Assembly (NCBI GenBank): GCA_018340805.1
Contig: JACMZG010000008.1
Location: forward strand, 13,320,807 to 13,384,806
Direction: 5' to 3'
From: Microvelia longipes
Lineage: Eukaryota; Arthropoda; Insecta; Hemiptera; Veliidae
Length of the DNA: 64,000 bases
The translations under genes were made by a program, and so were the position numbers. The notes under the pieces were generated by a model. It saw nothing but the letters and a program-made list of their open reading frames with translations. It was not told the DNA's origin and did not search any database. Below are positions 23,360-37,094 of this stretch, piece after piece. Numbering within the stretch: position 1 is the first letter of the stretch; every line of letters starts with the position of its first letter.

Positions 23360-23745
23360 AGCTTAAAGATAAGTAAATAATCTTTAAACTAGTGCAAATA
23401 ATAGTGCGTACTTCTAATTTTAGAGGCATAGTTTTGTACAACAACTGGATGATTATGCGCATTTCCTTTGGAAAATACAGACAAAATGAGTTACGAGCAG
23501 TGCTTGACAATTGAGTAACTGCTTAGGTTCTAAAGCATGAACCGGAACCAGGCAATGGGCATGGTTCTTGCATAAGCAAGAAATGGGTGTTTAGCACGGA
23601 AACACGCATTCTAATGAAATTCGCCCGACAGCGGACCACCGCACCGGAATTATTTATTTACTAGTTGTAAACTTATATAATGTAAAAAGCACGGAAACAC
23701 GCATCCAAAGGAAATTCGCCCGACATGCGGACCACCACGCCAGAA
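23360..23745. repeat. Additional copy of the foldback arm and spacer
   Basis: Matches the spacer (20583-20698, inverted) and the right arm (20699-20996) of the palindrome, including ATGAACCGGAACC, TTCGCCCGACAG and the two GGACCACC modules. It is a lone arm without its inverted partner. Confidence 0.75.
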
Positions 23746-23839
23746 TTTTTTTATGATATAACATCCTTATTGAAGCATTACTTCGTAACACACTTGTTTT
23801 GTTATTACTAGCAATTACTTTTTACTTTTCCTCATTTAT

Positions 23840-24130
23840 ACTGTAAGTATATTGGAAAAGTATTGTGTTTGCAAACAAATCCAAAACCGGGATGAAAACG
23901 AAATTATGCATTTCAGACATTTTTAAGGCCTCCTGAGTGGTTATCTCAAAGTTGTCTATCTGTATGTGTTTGTGTGTGTGTCTGTTATCATCATAGCACC
24001 CAGTGTATTTATGCTAGGGAGTTAAATTTTAAACAAAAATAAGGCTACCGCTGTAGTTGTGCTATTTGAAAAATAATGTTTTTATGATTTCATTAATCCG
24101 CAATTATGACGTATTAAAAAATTTCGATTT
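23840..24130 (-). repeat. Dispersed repeat X, inverted partial copy
   Basis: Reverse complement of the second half of the repeat at 16380-16960: the CCGGGATGAAAAC block, AAGGCCTCCTGAGTGG, the (TG)n/CTGT block and ATGCTAGGGAGTT. Confidence 0.6.
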
Positions 24131-25201
<1,071 letters not shown>

Positions 25202-25366
25202 AAGAGTTTCTACCTTTCGTATGGCGAACGATAACTCTTTACTACTCTCAGGCTCGCAAAGCGGGGCTGTGAAACGAGGCAGTGAAAATTCGCTAAATAC
25301 GTAGCAAAATGCCATGTAACAAGAAACGATAGGGAAACCATACATAACACAAAACATCAACAATGT

Positions 25367-25451
25367 GGCCGCGAAACGGCCACTGGAAGGACGCGAAGCG
25401 GCCCGGCGGACCGACGCCGCAAAGCGTAGCGGCTACGGGCCGAAGGCCCGT
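25367..25451. repeat. GC-rich short palindromic-module repeat
   Basis: An abrupt GC-rich patch built of inverted mini-modules: GGCCGCGAAACGGCC, GACGCGAAGCGGCC, GGGCCGAAGGCCC. Similar GAAGCG/CGCTTCG motifs occur at 16190-16330, 21950-22060, 29580-29715, 30825-31115 and 36421-36500, so it looks like a piece of a dispersed element. Confidence 0.5.
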
Positions 25452-26687
25452 ATTTATTAGTACAATTGTTCAAAATTATTTAACATCCTCAAGATTAAAA
25501 ACTTAAAAAACTTTTGACACAGGTTTAAATATGTTGGTTCGTTTTTTTAAGTTAGTAATATTATGTGACAAAGAGGTTTAAATTAATATTTAAGTACTTA
25601 TATTAATTATAGACATACTTTTTATTTCTTAGATTCTATCAAGAGTAAAAAGAAATGTTTTTATAAAATTAATTACGCCTCTCATTATTTTGGGTTTTAT
25701 ATATAAATCATCCTTTTTATTGGAGAGGGTAATTAATAAAACTAATTAATTTTATTTTATGTTTGAAACAAAATGCGCATAAATTATTTATAACGAATCA
25801 ATATCTGTTTTAATGATTTATGGGATAAAATTAATTGCATATTCAATTTAAAATAATAAAACAGTAAAATACAATACGACATTGTTCTTTTGTTAATTTA
25901 ATATTTAGATCATTAATATAAAATGTTATTTAATATGCAATTAGAGCCTGATTTAATAGTCCAGAGAACAGCTTGACGTGTCCGCTTGTTTTTGCAAGAT
26001 CATATTTTAAAACCTAAGATTATTCGCTTTGTATTTTTTTGTGAATTTTTAGAAAAAATGAGCTTATGATGTCAGGGTTATGGAGGAGAAAAGGGGTGGG
26101 GTGGTTTTTGAAAATTTCCTTTGGACGCAAGTCGCTAATGGGATGGGATAGGCATAATGGTGATAGTCGAACCTCACACCATGATATATATTATGCGACT
26201 TGACTCCGTGATTCCTTTCTGTTTTTCTTCAAGTGTATTTGTTGTTTCCCCACCTGATCTCTTGTCATCTTTAATCTTTTTCAATGTGTCAACGTCTTAC
26301 TCTCTATCGTCAGCATCCGATTAGTTCTACTTTCATCTACTGTTATCATCCTACTTCTGCCTTATATAGCGTTATCCCCTATGATCTTCACATACCTGCC
26401 ATCTCAGATCTTCTAACTTTGTAACTGTAGACTCTGGCGAGGGGAGCATTTTTGGCTACGCTAAAGAATTTTTTTAACCCTTCATTAAGTCAAGGCCCGG
26501 TCGCAAGTCCGTGGGTTAGAGTATAACTTTTGATCGTCTACAGCTTGACACCTACTTTTAACTAGTCACCATAGCTATTCACTTTCTGATTTCTAGAAGT
26601 GCTCTTCGGTAGCTGATCATCGTGCATTGTCCCGTGTTTCTGTTTCTATGTGTTTATGTATATTTTTGTCATTATTAATAGAGTATT

Positions 26688-26690
<3 letters not shown>
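25452..26690. other. No certain gene; weak hint of degraded element
   Basis: Mostly AT-rich. A segment at about 26085-26195 resembles the SINE-like sequence at 21560-21645 (TTCCTTTGGACGC, GGGATAGGC) in inverted order. From about 26200 to 26640 the base composition is more even, and short translated scraps (for example SSVADHRALS) recall the endonuclease end of LINEs. This is too decayed to call. Confidence 0.35.
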
Positions 26691-26769
<79 letters not shown>

Positions 26770-26781
26770 ATATATATATAT
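26691..26781. repeat. (TA)n microsatellite
   Basis: About 90 bases of TA with two short interruptions. Confidence 0.95.
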
Positions 26782-26799
26782 GACCTCATCAAGCTTTTT

Positions 26800-26945
26800 T
26801 TCATTAAATTTTTTTGTAGATAAATACTATGATGTGCACTGCCAATTATAGAGGCATAGTCTTGTAAAACTAACAGGATGATTTTGCGCATTTTTATATA
26901 CAGAAAAAATGAGTCACAAGTAGTCTTTGATAATTGAGTAACTGC
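26800..26945. repeat. Diverged copy of the foldback arm
   Basis: Contains ATAGAGGCATAGTCTTGTA, GGATGATTTTGCGCAT and GATAATTGAGTAACTGCTC, which align with the spacer and arm at 20583-20760. Confidence 0.55.
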
Positions 26946-27289
26946 TCAAGTTAAGTTTGAATGATTGGGAACTTTAAGTTACATTAAAGAACTTAAACTC
27001 TCCTTTCATTCGAGAATACATGCTTGAGTTTTGCCTGCAAATTCTTGGGTTCCGCAGATGCTCTTGAAAAAATATCGAGTATTGTGAAAAGAAATATAGC
27101 ACCTGAGTAGGAATTCATTTTATTTGCTATTTTAAGTTAATTATATTGAGGTCGACGAGTAATAACGTTGAAACCAGCAACTCTGATATCTGTTGCCTGA
27201 ATTTGATCTATTGCATTTATGGACTTATATCATTCCGGCATTTTCACTAGTGTTATTAAGTATATTCCTCTTCCAGCCACTCATTGGCC

Positions 27290-27570
27290 AGTATATATTC
27301 TAATTAGAATAAATGAATTAGTACATATGGATTACAACATATTATGTTTATTACTAACGAGTGTACGTATAAGTACGTACTTTAAAAGTATTTATTCCAA
27401 TTAGAATAAATATTAAGTATGCGTATTTACGTGTGTACGTATAAGTACGGAGAAATAATGAAATATTTATCCTAAGTATAATAAATTATAAGTATACGTA
27501 TTTACGAGTGTATATATAATTACGGATTATGAATTAAGTAATTCTTCCAATTAGAATAAATATCGCTCGA
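27290..27570. repeat. Degenerate ~77-93-bp tandem repeat
   Basis: The phrase CCAATTAGAATAAAT or a variant recurs at about 27298, 27391, 27467 and 27544. Intervening sequence contains GTGTACGTATAAGTACG. The copies are diverged. Confidence 0.55.
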
Positions 27571-28639
27571 AATATAACAGTATAAGCTCGGTTTAATTTT
27601 AACATTCCCTCCTACTCAGCTACTCCTTGTAATGCAAACTCTCATACAACTTGTTGCTACTGTTAGAGTCTATAGTGTCTGTAGTTTACATAACTTTATG
27701 CTTTAGTTAGTACCTTTTCACCAGTCAACCTGACTAGCAGGTAACTTCTCGACAACTTAATTTATTGGACGCATCTGGCAGTAGGTGTGCTGAAAACCAT
27801 CTATGATTGGTGTGCTATTTGAGAGCGGTTACCGCTGAAAGAGACGGGGAAATCAAGGAGCTTTCCTTGAATTTGGACCTGCGTGTTAAACGCTTATAGT
27901 TCCAACTGCTTCATCCCATCAAAAGCAGCACGCAGGCCGTATCATTGTTGTGTTTATATACACTAGGCCAGGGGTTCTCAGAATTTGTATCACCACGTGT
28001 ATAGAGAGAGAGACAGAGAGAAATAGTTAGTGGGTTTGAGACTAATTTACGTTGTAGTTGCTAATTTCTGATTGATTATTAAAATTACGAAAAGTTTAAA
28101 GGAAATTACCCAAAACATTTAGATAAAATTTTTACTAAAATTACTTTACCTACTATTAATTCTTATAGTTCTTTTTTGTTTGTTTCTTTTTCTTAACCTT
28201 TTCATTATAAAAGGTTTTACATTTTTTCGCGTACTACTTGTTACTCCACTGCATGTTGAGAGCAATCTATACAGCTTTCAGTGAATATTAACTTATTTAT
28301 GGACTTCTGAAGTTAAACATTAATGTTAGTTACCGATATTTCCGGCTGAAGTCAGCTAAAGGCTCACACTTACCTTCACACATTAGATTGCACGCTCGGG
28401 TGATCCAAGAATTCACTACGCCAGTTACACATCATTTTCTTGATATTACGAAAACAAGCCTTACCTTACAGTGCAACTATTCAAGAGAAGTTAGGTTTAA
28501 AATGCTTTCATTTAAACCCTGGGCTCTTATTTACCTGGGCTGTTCCCTTTTTTGCCGCTTCGCTAACAGTTTTATATTTCCTTCATTATCCAATATCTTT
28601 ATTATTTACCATTTTATTATTTACCAATATTATCCTTAT
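27571..28639. other. No gene recognised
   Basis: Intronic DNA of more even composition around 27700-27960, with no exon or repeat that I can identify. The overlapping frames at 28388-28759 and 28440-28658 show no domain, and the first runs into repeat X. Confidence 0.45.
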
Positions 28640-29090
28640 TTATACCGTAGGTATATAGAAAAAAAATCGCCAAATTTATGCTGTAACACGTATGTAACTA
28701 ATGCTGGAAATGAGATGAAACTTGGTACATATATTTGTCTTATGTATGACTACATGTGAGACAAATGTCAACTCGATCAAAACATTTTTTCACATTTTAT
28801 GAACTTTTTGCTGAGTCATTTTTGCTTGTTATTGACTTTATACAACATTTTTTCGGTTAGCACAACAACACCTAAAGATTGTTTTTTCTTCCAAGATTGC
28901 ACTCCCTAGTATATTCATAAATACGCTGGAAGTTACGAAGATAACAAACACACGTACAGACAACTTTGTAAAAACCATTTTCGAGATCTTAACCACACCT
29001 AAAACGGATAATTCTGGTGGATCTCGGTTTTGCATTTTTTTGCAAACACACTTTATATACCTTTGATATAAATGAGAAAAAGTATAAACT
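28640..29090 (+). repeat. Dispersed repeat X, copy 2
   Basis: Starts near TACCGTAGGTATATAGAAAA, then follows the block order of 16380-16960, ending GATATAAATGAGAAAAAGTA. A further partial copy at about 29890-30050 matches only the ATGCTGATAATGTGATGAA block and what follows. Confidence 0.6.
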
Positions 29091-30157
29091 GTTATAATAT
29101 GTTTTATTTTTTTCAATTTTATATCATATTTTTCAATTATAGAAAGATATAAAACTATATTTTCGTGGCAAAATGGACTGATAAAATTTGACGATACTTG
29201 GTTTTTGAGATAAGGAAAGTTGTGATGAAATTATTTGAAAGCCTATACTTTTCCTCCCTTGGGACCGAGAAGGGCAGAGTCAGGAACTTGTTTATTCTTA
29301 CCCAATTTTTCTTACTAAATTATGTTATCTTCTTAAAAACACAATTTTTTCACATTTTGCTTTTGGCTTATCAAAGTAAGTGTTTTGCATTGTATTTTCA
29401 ATTATTATAATGTATTTTACCCTAAATTTAACCAAAAATGAACTAACATTAATTTCAAAAGAGAGCTAGTCGAGGTAGTCATAATTAAAGGTGCAAAGTA
29501 AAGAATAGAAAAAAATTTCACAAAAATATTAATTATTCAAATTGCTTTATACAGCTAGATTGTGTAAAACAAAATATTGGGTACGGTGTGCCTCGGAACC
29601 TTTCCTTACAAATTGGATTCGCTACGCTCATACAAACTAAACCTGGCTCGCTTCGTTTGTCATAAAAATAAATATACGGGCCGAAGTCCCATAGTCCCTA
29701 CGCGGCTTATTGAATTTCGGTACATAAGTATTTCCTTACGTAATAAATAAGTATACTAACTTTCGTTTCAATACGACGATTATATACTTATTTTTATAAC
29801 AAATAACATACAAATACATAATATACATAATACATATTATACAAATACTTATTTTTATAATTTTATAAAATTTTAATAGTTGTAATAAAAAATAATATTA
29901 GTTCGCTCGTTCCCATATGCTGATAATGTGATGAAGCTTAGTACTTAACATACCAAATATCAAAGAGATCAACAAATTTGTTAGCGTTAAAAAAAATACA
30001 TTTTTTAAAATTTTTTCGCTTACACTTATTAATCCAACAAACATCATGACTAAATCATGGATATCCAAATCCAATGAGCTTATGAGTATGAGGTCATGAA
30101 GGAGGGTAGGGATGGGGGTGGATATTTCTATATGGGGGAAGGACTCACTGATCAAGG
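29091..30157. other. No gene; scattered repeat fragments
   Basis: It holds a GC-richer patch (29580-29715, TTCGCTACGCTC/GGCTCGCTTCG), short ATACAAATACTT-type repeats at 29745-29870, a partial repeat X copy (29890-30050), and at about 30070-30150 a GGGGTGG-rich segment like those next to other (TA)n tracts. Confidence 0.5.
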
Positions 30158-30229
30158 ATATATATTAATATATATATATATTATATATATAATAATATAT
30201 AAAATTATATATATGTATGTATATATGTA

Positions 30230-30297
<68 letters not shown>

Positions 30298-30348
30298 TAT
30301 TATATTATATATATATATATTATAATATATATATATTATATATATATA

Positions 30349-30384
<36 letters not shown>
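30158..30384. repeat. Long (TA)n microsatellite
   Basis: About 225 bases of TA with interruptions (TATG, TATTAT). It is the source of the 115-codon I/Y frame at 30096-30443. Confidence 0.95.
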
Positions 30385-30386
<2 letters not shown>

Positions 30387-30824
30387 GTATGTATGTACGT
30401 ATTTGTTTCAATGGGACACGATAACATTCGAACGCTTTCTTAGGTACTAATTTAACTTGGTACGTAAATCAGACTTGTTAATGTCCAGCTCTCTATTGCT
30501 TATGAAATATGTGTGACGTTATTAACCCCATAAAAATAACGTGATAATCATTTCTAAAAAAAATTACAAATCTTCATAAAGTGTATAGATCGGGTTGAAT
30601 TGTTTTACACGTGTCATGCTTAGTATGACTAACTAAACTTTGAAGTTTCATTTCATTATCAATAATTGTTCTGGTTTTATAGATTGACATGTATAACATA
30701 ATATAACAAATCACGTTCTTTGACTAATACATGTGGAAATTCACTTATATGGTAGCAGTATTACAGAAACTAGTAACATGATGAACTTGTTATAGGACAA
30801 CTATCATATGGCCACTGGTTTTTT

Positions 30825-31115
30825 AATGCCGAGCGCAGCGAGAGCGAAGTCAAACTACCTTATGCTTTGGATAAACATAGCATTCCTAGGACGAGCGAAG
30901 AGAATTCGAAGTCATAACTACCTACCCATTTTATATCACTCTTCCATTCTGAGATGGAATATTGGTTTATTGCTCTAGACTTTGGTTTATTATTCTGATG
31001 TCGAGCGCAACCAGACAAGAGTAAGACTCTTAAGCTCTTAAGACTACCTTAAGCTGTAGCTAAACGTGACATTCATGGAGTACCTAAGCGAGTCCGATAT
31101 TGCGAGAGTTTATAG
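30825..31115. repeat. Dispersed repeat with GAGCGCAGCGAGAGCGAAG motifs
   Basis: Three successive diverged modules, each with a GAGCG-CGAAG-type core followed by a TAACTACCTTA-like segment, near 30830, 30891 and 31001, and a partial one near 31085. The same core is found at 21960 and 36425, so it is a tandemly arranged dispersed repeat. Confidence 0.5.
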
Positions 31116-31156
31116 GTACCCCATCCCTATTTTTCATTTGTGTTAGCTAGGTGGCT

Positions 31157-31226
31157 GTATAGTATAAAATTTATACTATACTATATACATAAATTTTACA
31201 CGCTGTGTGGAAATTGCCACACAGCG
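31157..31226. repeat. Two adjacent perfect hairpins
   Basis: GTATAGTATAAA and TTTATACTATAC (31157-31181, 1-base centre), followed by CGCTGTGTGG and CCACACAGCG (31201-31226, 6-base loop). They may be the two ends or core of a small palindromic element. Confidence 0.8.
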
Positions 31227-31229
31227 CAG

Positions 31230-34200
31230 AGTTAATAACTCCAAAGTGCGGCATTCTATCCTAAATATGATGTTATTTATATTTTAAAAATTTGTATTAT
31301 TAATAAAGGATATTTATTATAAAAAAAAAAAATCATTTTTCTTCTATGGTTGGGTAAAGCGATACTGTTGGAAAACATCAAAGAAGATTCCTAATTAAAT
31401 TGCCTAAATTTTGCACAAACTCGTGTTAAACGATGAATTTTCTATTTATTAACCTAAAATACGGACAATTCAGACTGGTTAAACCTAATATAAAATCAAT
31501 TACGTTTAAGTTTGGCTTGGTGAATACGTTAAATGCGTTAATTTTAATATTGATATACTCGCAAACTTTTCTTATAATCTTCAGGCCTCTACTTTTGTAA
31601 GATTTAAGTTCTAGGTCCTTAAAAAAGTTGTTAGATCTTAAAGATATTTACTTGAGAAAGTGTTATACGTCTCTTGAGAATGACAACAGTCTAAGGGTCT
31701 AGATTTTAGAAAACGGTCTAGATTACTCTCAGACGGTCTAAAATGAGGGATATTTCGGTCCTTTAATGCTGTGATGAGAGTCAGTATCCTCTAATGCCTC
31801 TTTCGTAACTCTCTTAATGTTAATAACAGTAAAACACTTAATAAAATATAATGGTAGTTGAAGAAATTCCAGATTTTATGTCCTTGTTTTATGTTTATTG
31901 CTCATAATACTTAAATTTATTTTGTGTTTTATTGTATATTTATTTTCGTATAAACTGCTGGTTTATCTATTTATGAGAAAGTTCATTTAGTAATAAAATG
32001 AAAGCTAGTTTAATTTAATATCTAACCATCTCTAGAACTTTGTAACTGGTTAATGAAATTGGGCTGATGCATAATGTTATGTGCCTTCTTTATTTATTTT
32101 TTACTTTTGATGAAATATTTTACTTTATAATGAAGTCTTATCAATAAGATACTCTTTTCTTCAAAGGTATTTTTGTTTTATTTTTCTGCTTGTTTAATTA
32201 TTTCTTATTAACTAGATTGGTAAGTGATACATAATTGCTTTGGTTATTTTTATTGATTTGGTCTTGTTGCTAGACCACATTTATGATCATAAAGGATGAC
32301 GGCAATGTCATCAACAAACCAGCTTGCCGTGTTGTGTGGTTAAACATAATCAGATTGCTGGTCTAATGTACATAAAACACCCATGTTTTGATGATTATGT
32401 TAAATATTCGTTTGCTAAAAAATAAATTTTAGAGTAGTGTAAAAATATTTTGGGGGACATTAGGTTTGCTTTACAGTCAGAAATATCGTTATTCAATCAG
32501 TTCCGGTCCCTTGCTTTAGCAGTTGAAATGGGGACGTTTACGTTTGTACTAATGCTTTTATATTTTTATTTTTTAGGCTTTTTAGTATTTAAAACCATAA
32601 CAGCTCTGTTAACCTTAATAAACTTAAATGTGAGTTTCTCTTTAGTTTTCTTTTTTAACATTTTCCAAAATAAATATTATTAAAGTTACCCATAAAATTA
32701 GAAGGTCTTTTAATGCGTTTTTAAATATTTAGGTCTCTTCTGTTTAACAAATTATTTGAAAATTTAAAATACCCTAAATAAGTTGTAAATATTAAACAAA
32801 TCTGACGCAGGGTTTATCAGGATTTTTTAGAGTGCTGATTTCTTGCTTAACAATAGACTTCTTGTTTGATAACGTTGTTAATGCATTAAAATCTGTTCAG
32901 TAACTCATTTTTTTAATCAGCAAAGGAAATGCGCATGGTTATGAAGTACGCTATAAAACACTAATATCGTCTTTCTAAAATTTAAAACGTAGTTCATTCA
33001 AAACATAAAAAATATTTTAGTGATTTTGATTAAAAAGTGTTGAAAAAAATCACTTTCAACTCAATGAGGTACTGTACTAAATAAATAAATATTTTTCTGA
33101 CCAAGAAATCAAGCATTCCAAAGAAATTCGCCTAGCCAGATATGAATTAAATTTGGTCCAAATTTAATTCATATCTGCGCGTTAATTACTAGAAAGTGGC
33201 TGCTATTGGTATATAAAATTCTACTCTTTAATTAAAGCGAACTAATAAGTAATTTAAACATGTGAATTTTCCATGAGATTTAAAGGGTACATAAAACAGT
33301 TTTATTATGCGAACTTCTAATTAACACTAATCTCCATAATTAAAATGTTGCCTAATTAATAATATCTGGTTAATTTACCAGGTTTTTCAGATTCTCTAGT
33401 AGCTTGCCGTGTAGTTTTTTTTTACCACTAAGTTAATAAAAAGAAGATCTACTTCCCTGACCTGTTAAACTTAAACGGTTAGGCACAATGTTCTGAAATA
33501 TTTTGTCGGGACACTGATGGGAGAATTACTTTTCTAATCCCTTCCCAAACCCTCTTTATTTACCTTGTAAATATTTACGTATTTATTATCTAATATTATT
33601 TATTTGGTTTAACATTATTATTATTAGTTTTAAGCTCACCTTGGTAATTTGAAAGCCATTTTTTGTATGTAAACTTATTACTGATACCTTGTTTAAACTC
33701 GCGAATCTGTTTACGTTTCTTCTGATCACTTTCATCTCATCTTTAGCTTTCTTACATTTACTTCACCAGCACTATCTTCAATATTTACTTCCTTTTGTTT
33801 CCTAAGCTTCATATTAGCGAAATAAGTACAGACGACTTAATAATTAGGCCTTTATTGTAAAGAAAGCCGGCACATTGTTTTGAAGTCACGTAAAGTAACC
33901 TTCTCGTCTGTAACCTTCCTCATTCTTTTCTCAGCGCTTTCAAACAAGATAACTCTGCAACTGCTTCAAAAGTATTTTGATTTGCTTAAAACCGCTTTCG
34001 ACCGATACAACGGTGTGTGAAGAATCTACGGCGTACCCGTACGAGCTAGCTCAGATATTTTAGTGAAGTTATATCTCAATTTTGTGTGAGATCCCGTAAA
34101 TTGTTTACCGATAGAATCAGCGAAGTCTGGATTTACTTTAAGTGTAAACCGACCTGGTTTCCGAGCGAAACCAAGTCTCTGTGAGTTAAGTATAAAGCAC

Positions 34201-34999
34201 CAGGTACGTACCTATCACCTTATCTAACTTCTCTCGCCAGTTATGCGATGCTTTCTTCCTTCTGCTTAATCTATCAGCTATTGGACTCTCTTTCATCCTT
34301 CCGCGGCGAAATAACTCGGATTTTGATTGATTAATTACCTTGGTTGCACCTACGAATGACGCCTAGCTGGCCAGCTATAGATTTATTAATTCCTTATCAT
34401 TGGGCTATTTCTGTAGATAATAGGTCCCTTGGGTTCCCCTTTTGGGTGTTTAAAGTAAGTTTACTTAGCCAAAGACTTATTGATTGTATTAGTATAAGTT
34501 TAAGTTTAGTGTTAAGGTTCTTATCAAGCCAATGCTTAACACGCCGGTTACGGCTAAATTATTGCAATCAGTAACTTATATTTGTTGTAGCTTGTGCATG
34601 AGTTGGTTATCTTATAAAACTGCTTTACTTATTTTCCTAAAGTTAAGTACTGGCTTAGATGCATGTTTATTTAATATTATCAGTTCCACTGCTATATATC
34701 TTTATGCTTTCTTATCACTTAAGTTATCTTCTAAAATTACATTAAATATTATATTGTTATATTAATATTTTGTTTCTCATTTACCTAAATCAGCCTTCTA
34801 CCTATCCTTATTCTTTATATGGTCCTTCAGAGCTTCCTTTCAAACCTCTCTTTGGTAACACTAGCCACAGTAATAATCACCTGTCTAGTGCCCAACAGTT
34901 TATATCATTACATTGCTTTAGATGCTGACTCCCCTACTTTATTTTTGTACGTAACTTCCCATACCACCTTTCTGTTACTTGTTAGATAGTTTCCTGTTA
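31230..34999. other. Intronic sequence, no gene recognised
   Basis: Long AT-rich stretch. A diverged foldback-arm fragment is present at about 32880-32990 (GGAAATGCGCATGGTTATG). From 33700 to 34950 the composition is more balanced and frames of 75-77 codons occur (34344-34574, 34532-34765), but they lack any domain or splice context that I can support. Confidence 0.45.
33137..33177. repeat. Perfect 41-bp palindrome
   Basis: CAGATATGAATTAAATTTGG and its exact complement are separated by a single T. Confidence 0.9.
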
Positions 35000-35235
35000 C
35001 CAAAAAAAATTCTGGCGCTTCCCAAAAAACATAGAAACCATTTTTTCCGACAATAAAATGTAAACTTAAATTTTACTCATTTTGAAAATTTTGCTGACTT
35101 TGCAAGTCGGGTTAACGACGTCACAAAAACCTGGTTTTCATTAGGTTTGTGTGGTCATGGTCCGATGTTTGATTCCCGCCATTTTGCCTATCCCAGTAGC
35201 GAATGTTTTCTTAAGGGAATTCGCTGAAAAATAAG
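35000..35235. repeat. SINE-like/dispersed repeat fragment
   Basis: The first part (AAGTCGGGTTAACGACGTCAC, AAAAACCTGGTTTTCA) matches 23080-23118. The second part (GGTCCGATGTTTGATTCCCGCC, CCTATCCCAGTAGCGAA, GGGAATTCGCTGA) matches the palindrome arm at 21565-21640. It looks like a chain of the repeats seen at 21.5-23.1 kb. Confidence 0.55.
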
Positions 35236-35961
35236 CACTTCAGATAAGTAAATCATTTGACAAAACACAATCTTGTGTTTTGTCCTACATCCTTTGTTTG
35301 CGTGTACAGTAAGCACTGGAGTAAACCATTAAGTGAAGTAAAAATGTGAAAAGTTGGATTTCAGAGTTGTCTTGTTTTTCCTAAATAGGAGGAAGTAGAT
35401 TTCAACCATTTAATCAAACCAAGTATTAAGGTTTACATGATATACCATCCGTTTTAGCTCTGATCTTAATAATTTTCAGAAGCATCTAACTCTAAAAGAA
35501 AACATTGTGTGGTGACGTTTATGATTTTATTATATAAGTATATTTTTATACTGAAGGATAAAAGCTCTAAAGATTTTTCCTCAAAGGATTTCTTTCTCTC
35601 GAGATTTTTCTTTAAGCTATCTCGTGTTACTATATATCATAGAGTTGACAGTGTTATATGCTTGTGTGTGTTCGTATCTACAAACCAAAAAGGACAGACA
35701 CTATATATCTTCTACATGTGGTTACATCTTCAGTAAATCTTTTTTTACCTTCTAACTTTTTTTGCTTTTTTGCATCGCGAATATACAAAGATGTTTTGAG
35801 ATGTAGTAGTGTAATCCAAGTGGTTTGCGTGTCATTTGATGTCTAGAGTTGTAATTTATAGACAGTTTTGTTTAAAGTGCAATCTGCATAGAGAGAATAT
35901 CACAATCTGAAACTGCTTGTTTTTTGTTTCACATAGTAAAGATGTAGACATAGACAAAAAA

Positions 35962-36163
35962 TTTGCCTCTGTGGCCGTGATCGGCAGCAGAGGTCCGGGG
36001 TTCGCAGCTTGGACTAGGCTTTAAAATAATAAATGGTTTTTATATTAAAAATATTTCTCCACCTTTAATTAATTCTTAGAAGATAGTAGATGCAACCCAC
36101 CTGAGGTGTTTTTCGCAGGGTTAATATCCTGATGGGCCGAAAGGCTCTAAAACGGGCATTATT
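35962..36163 (+). mobile_element. SINE family A, full-length copy
   Basis: Flanked by a 13-bp target duplication with one mismatch (GACATAGACAAAA at 35947-35959, GACATAAACAAAA at 36164-36176). The head CTCTGTGGCCGTGATCGG contains a box-A-like element, and GGTCCGGGGTTCGCAGC is box-B-like. The body has CTTTAATTAATTCTTAG and the 3' end GATGGGCCGAAAGGC-CTAAAACGGGCATT. Same family as 5894-6104 but on the opposite strand. Confidence 0.8.
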
Positions 36164-36833
36164 GACATAAACAAAATACCTAAAAATATTCCTCGGTATG
36201 CGGACCTCCAGGCCAGAATATTTGATTTTATAGTGGTGAATTAAATAATATTTTATTTACCGTATATAGGACAAGTAATGTGTTTTCAATAAATAATTCG
36301 AAACCAGGATTTTTAAAAATCTAAGAATTATTCAATTGATTTGAAATTTGGTACAAGTTTATCTCTTTATGTTATAAATATGTTTAAAAAGTTTGCACTA
36401 GGTAATAAGCAGATGTTTTTCTGTCTAAGGACAAGCGAAGCGAGACCGAATATAAATTTCCATATTCTGAGTTCGAGAGGAGCGAATCCGAAGTGGTTCT
36501 ACCTAATATTTTAAAATTATTAATCCAATATAGGAAGATACACGAGATGTATTCATTTCTTAGGTGAGAGGAAGTGTACTTGTGTACAGTTGTGTGTTGT
36601 GACAAATTTTATGGATTGTGAGGTATTCACATTTGATGTTCCTTGGAATAATCTTAAATTATCCATTGTGTGGCCTCTTTACTTCCTCTAAGATGCATTT
36701 AAAAACACCAGGTTTACTACTAATGACACAATTTTTAGTAAACACTCTTTTTGAAATGTGGACGCATTAAGAAACTCACTGAATCTATATTTTTCTTCTA
36801 TTAAATCAAAAATAATGTATTTTCTGTTTCTAG

Positions 36834-37094
36834 CTCCAGTTGGGCAGCAGTTAAGACTTGACTTCCGGGATCAGTTTGTCCTGGAGGTATCAGATGACTG
36901 CAGATTCGATTATCTGGAGGTGAGAGACGGCGCCCACGGATATTCCCGTCTTATTGGGCAATATTGTGGGCAAAACTTTCCCCCAATGATCACGTCAACA
37001 GGAAGACACCTGTGGTTGAGGTTCCACTCAGATGAGAATATAGAATATTCGGGATTTAGAGCTGTTTATTCTTACCTTCCCAAACAAAATTCAG
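36834..37094 (+). CDS. Neto-like CUB protein, exon completing the CUB domain
   Basis: Encodes the remaining two thirds of a CUB domain. Visible in order are a strand APVGQQLRLDF, the third cysteine in DDCRFDYLEVRDG, the fourth in GQYCGQNFPP, then a STGRHLWLRFHSDE segment and YSGFRAVYSYLP. The D..LE(V)RDG and C-G-PP features are standard CUB. The combination CRFDYLEVRDGAHGYS with NIEYSGF is, from family knowledge, closest to the first CUB of Neto proteins. Acceptor: tttctgtttctag (AG at 36832-36833). Donor: TCAG followed by gtattt at 37095. Both ends are phase 1, matching exon 5192-5305. Downstream Neto domains are not visible in the window. Confidence 0.88.

Noticed and set aside
26200..26640. 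Degraded LINE endonuclease
   Set aside because: Only short scraps resemble the family and they lie in different frames with stops. Not enough to call.
34344..34765. Two overlapping 76-77-codon frames in a region of balanced composition
   Set aside because: No domain, no splice signals tying them to the Neto-like exons, and overlapping reading frames. Left as intron.
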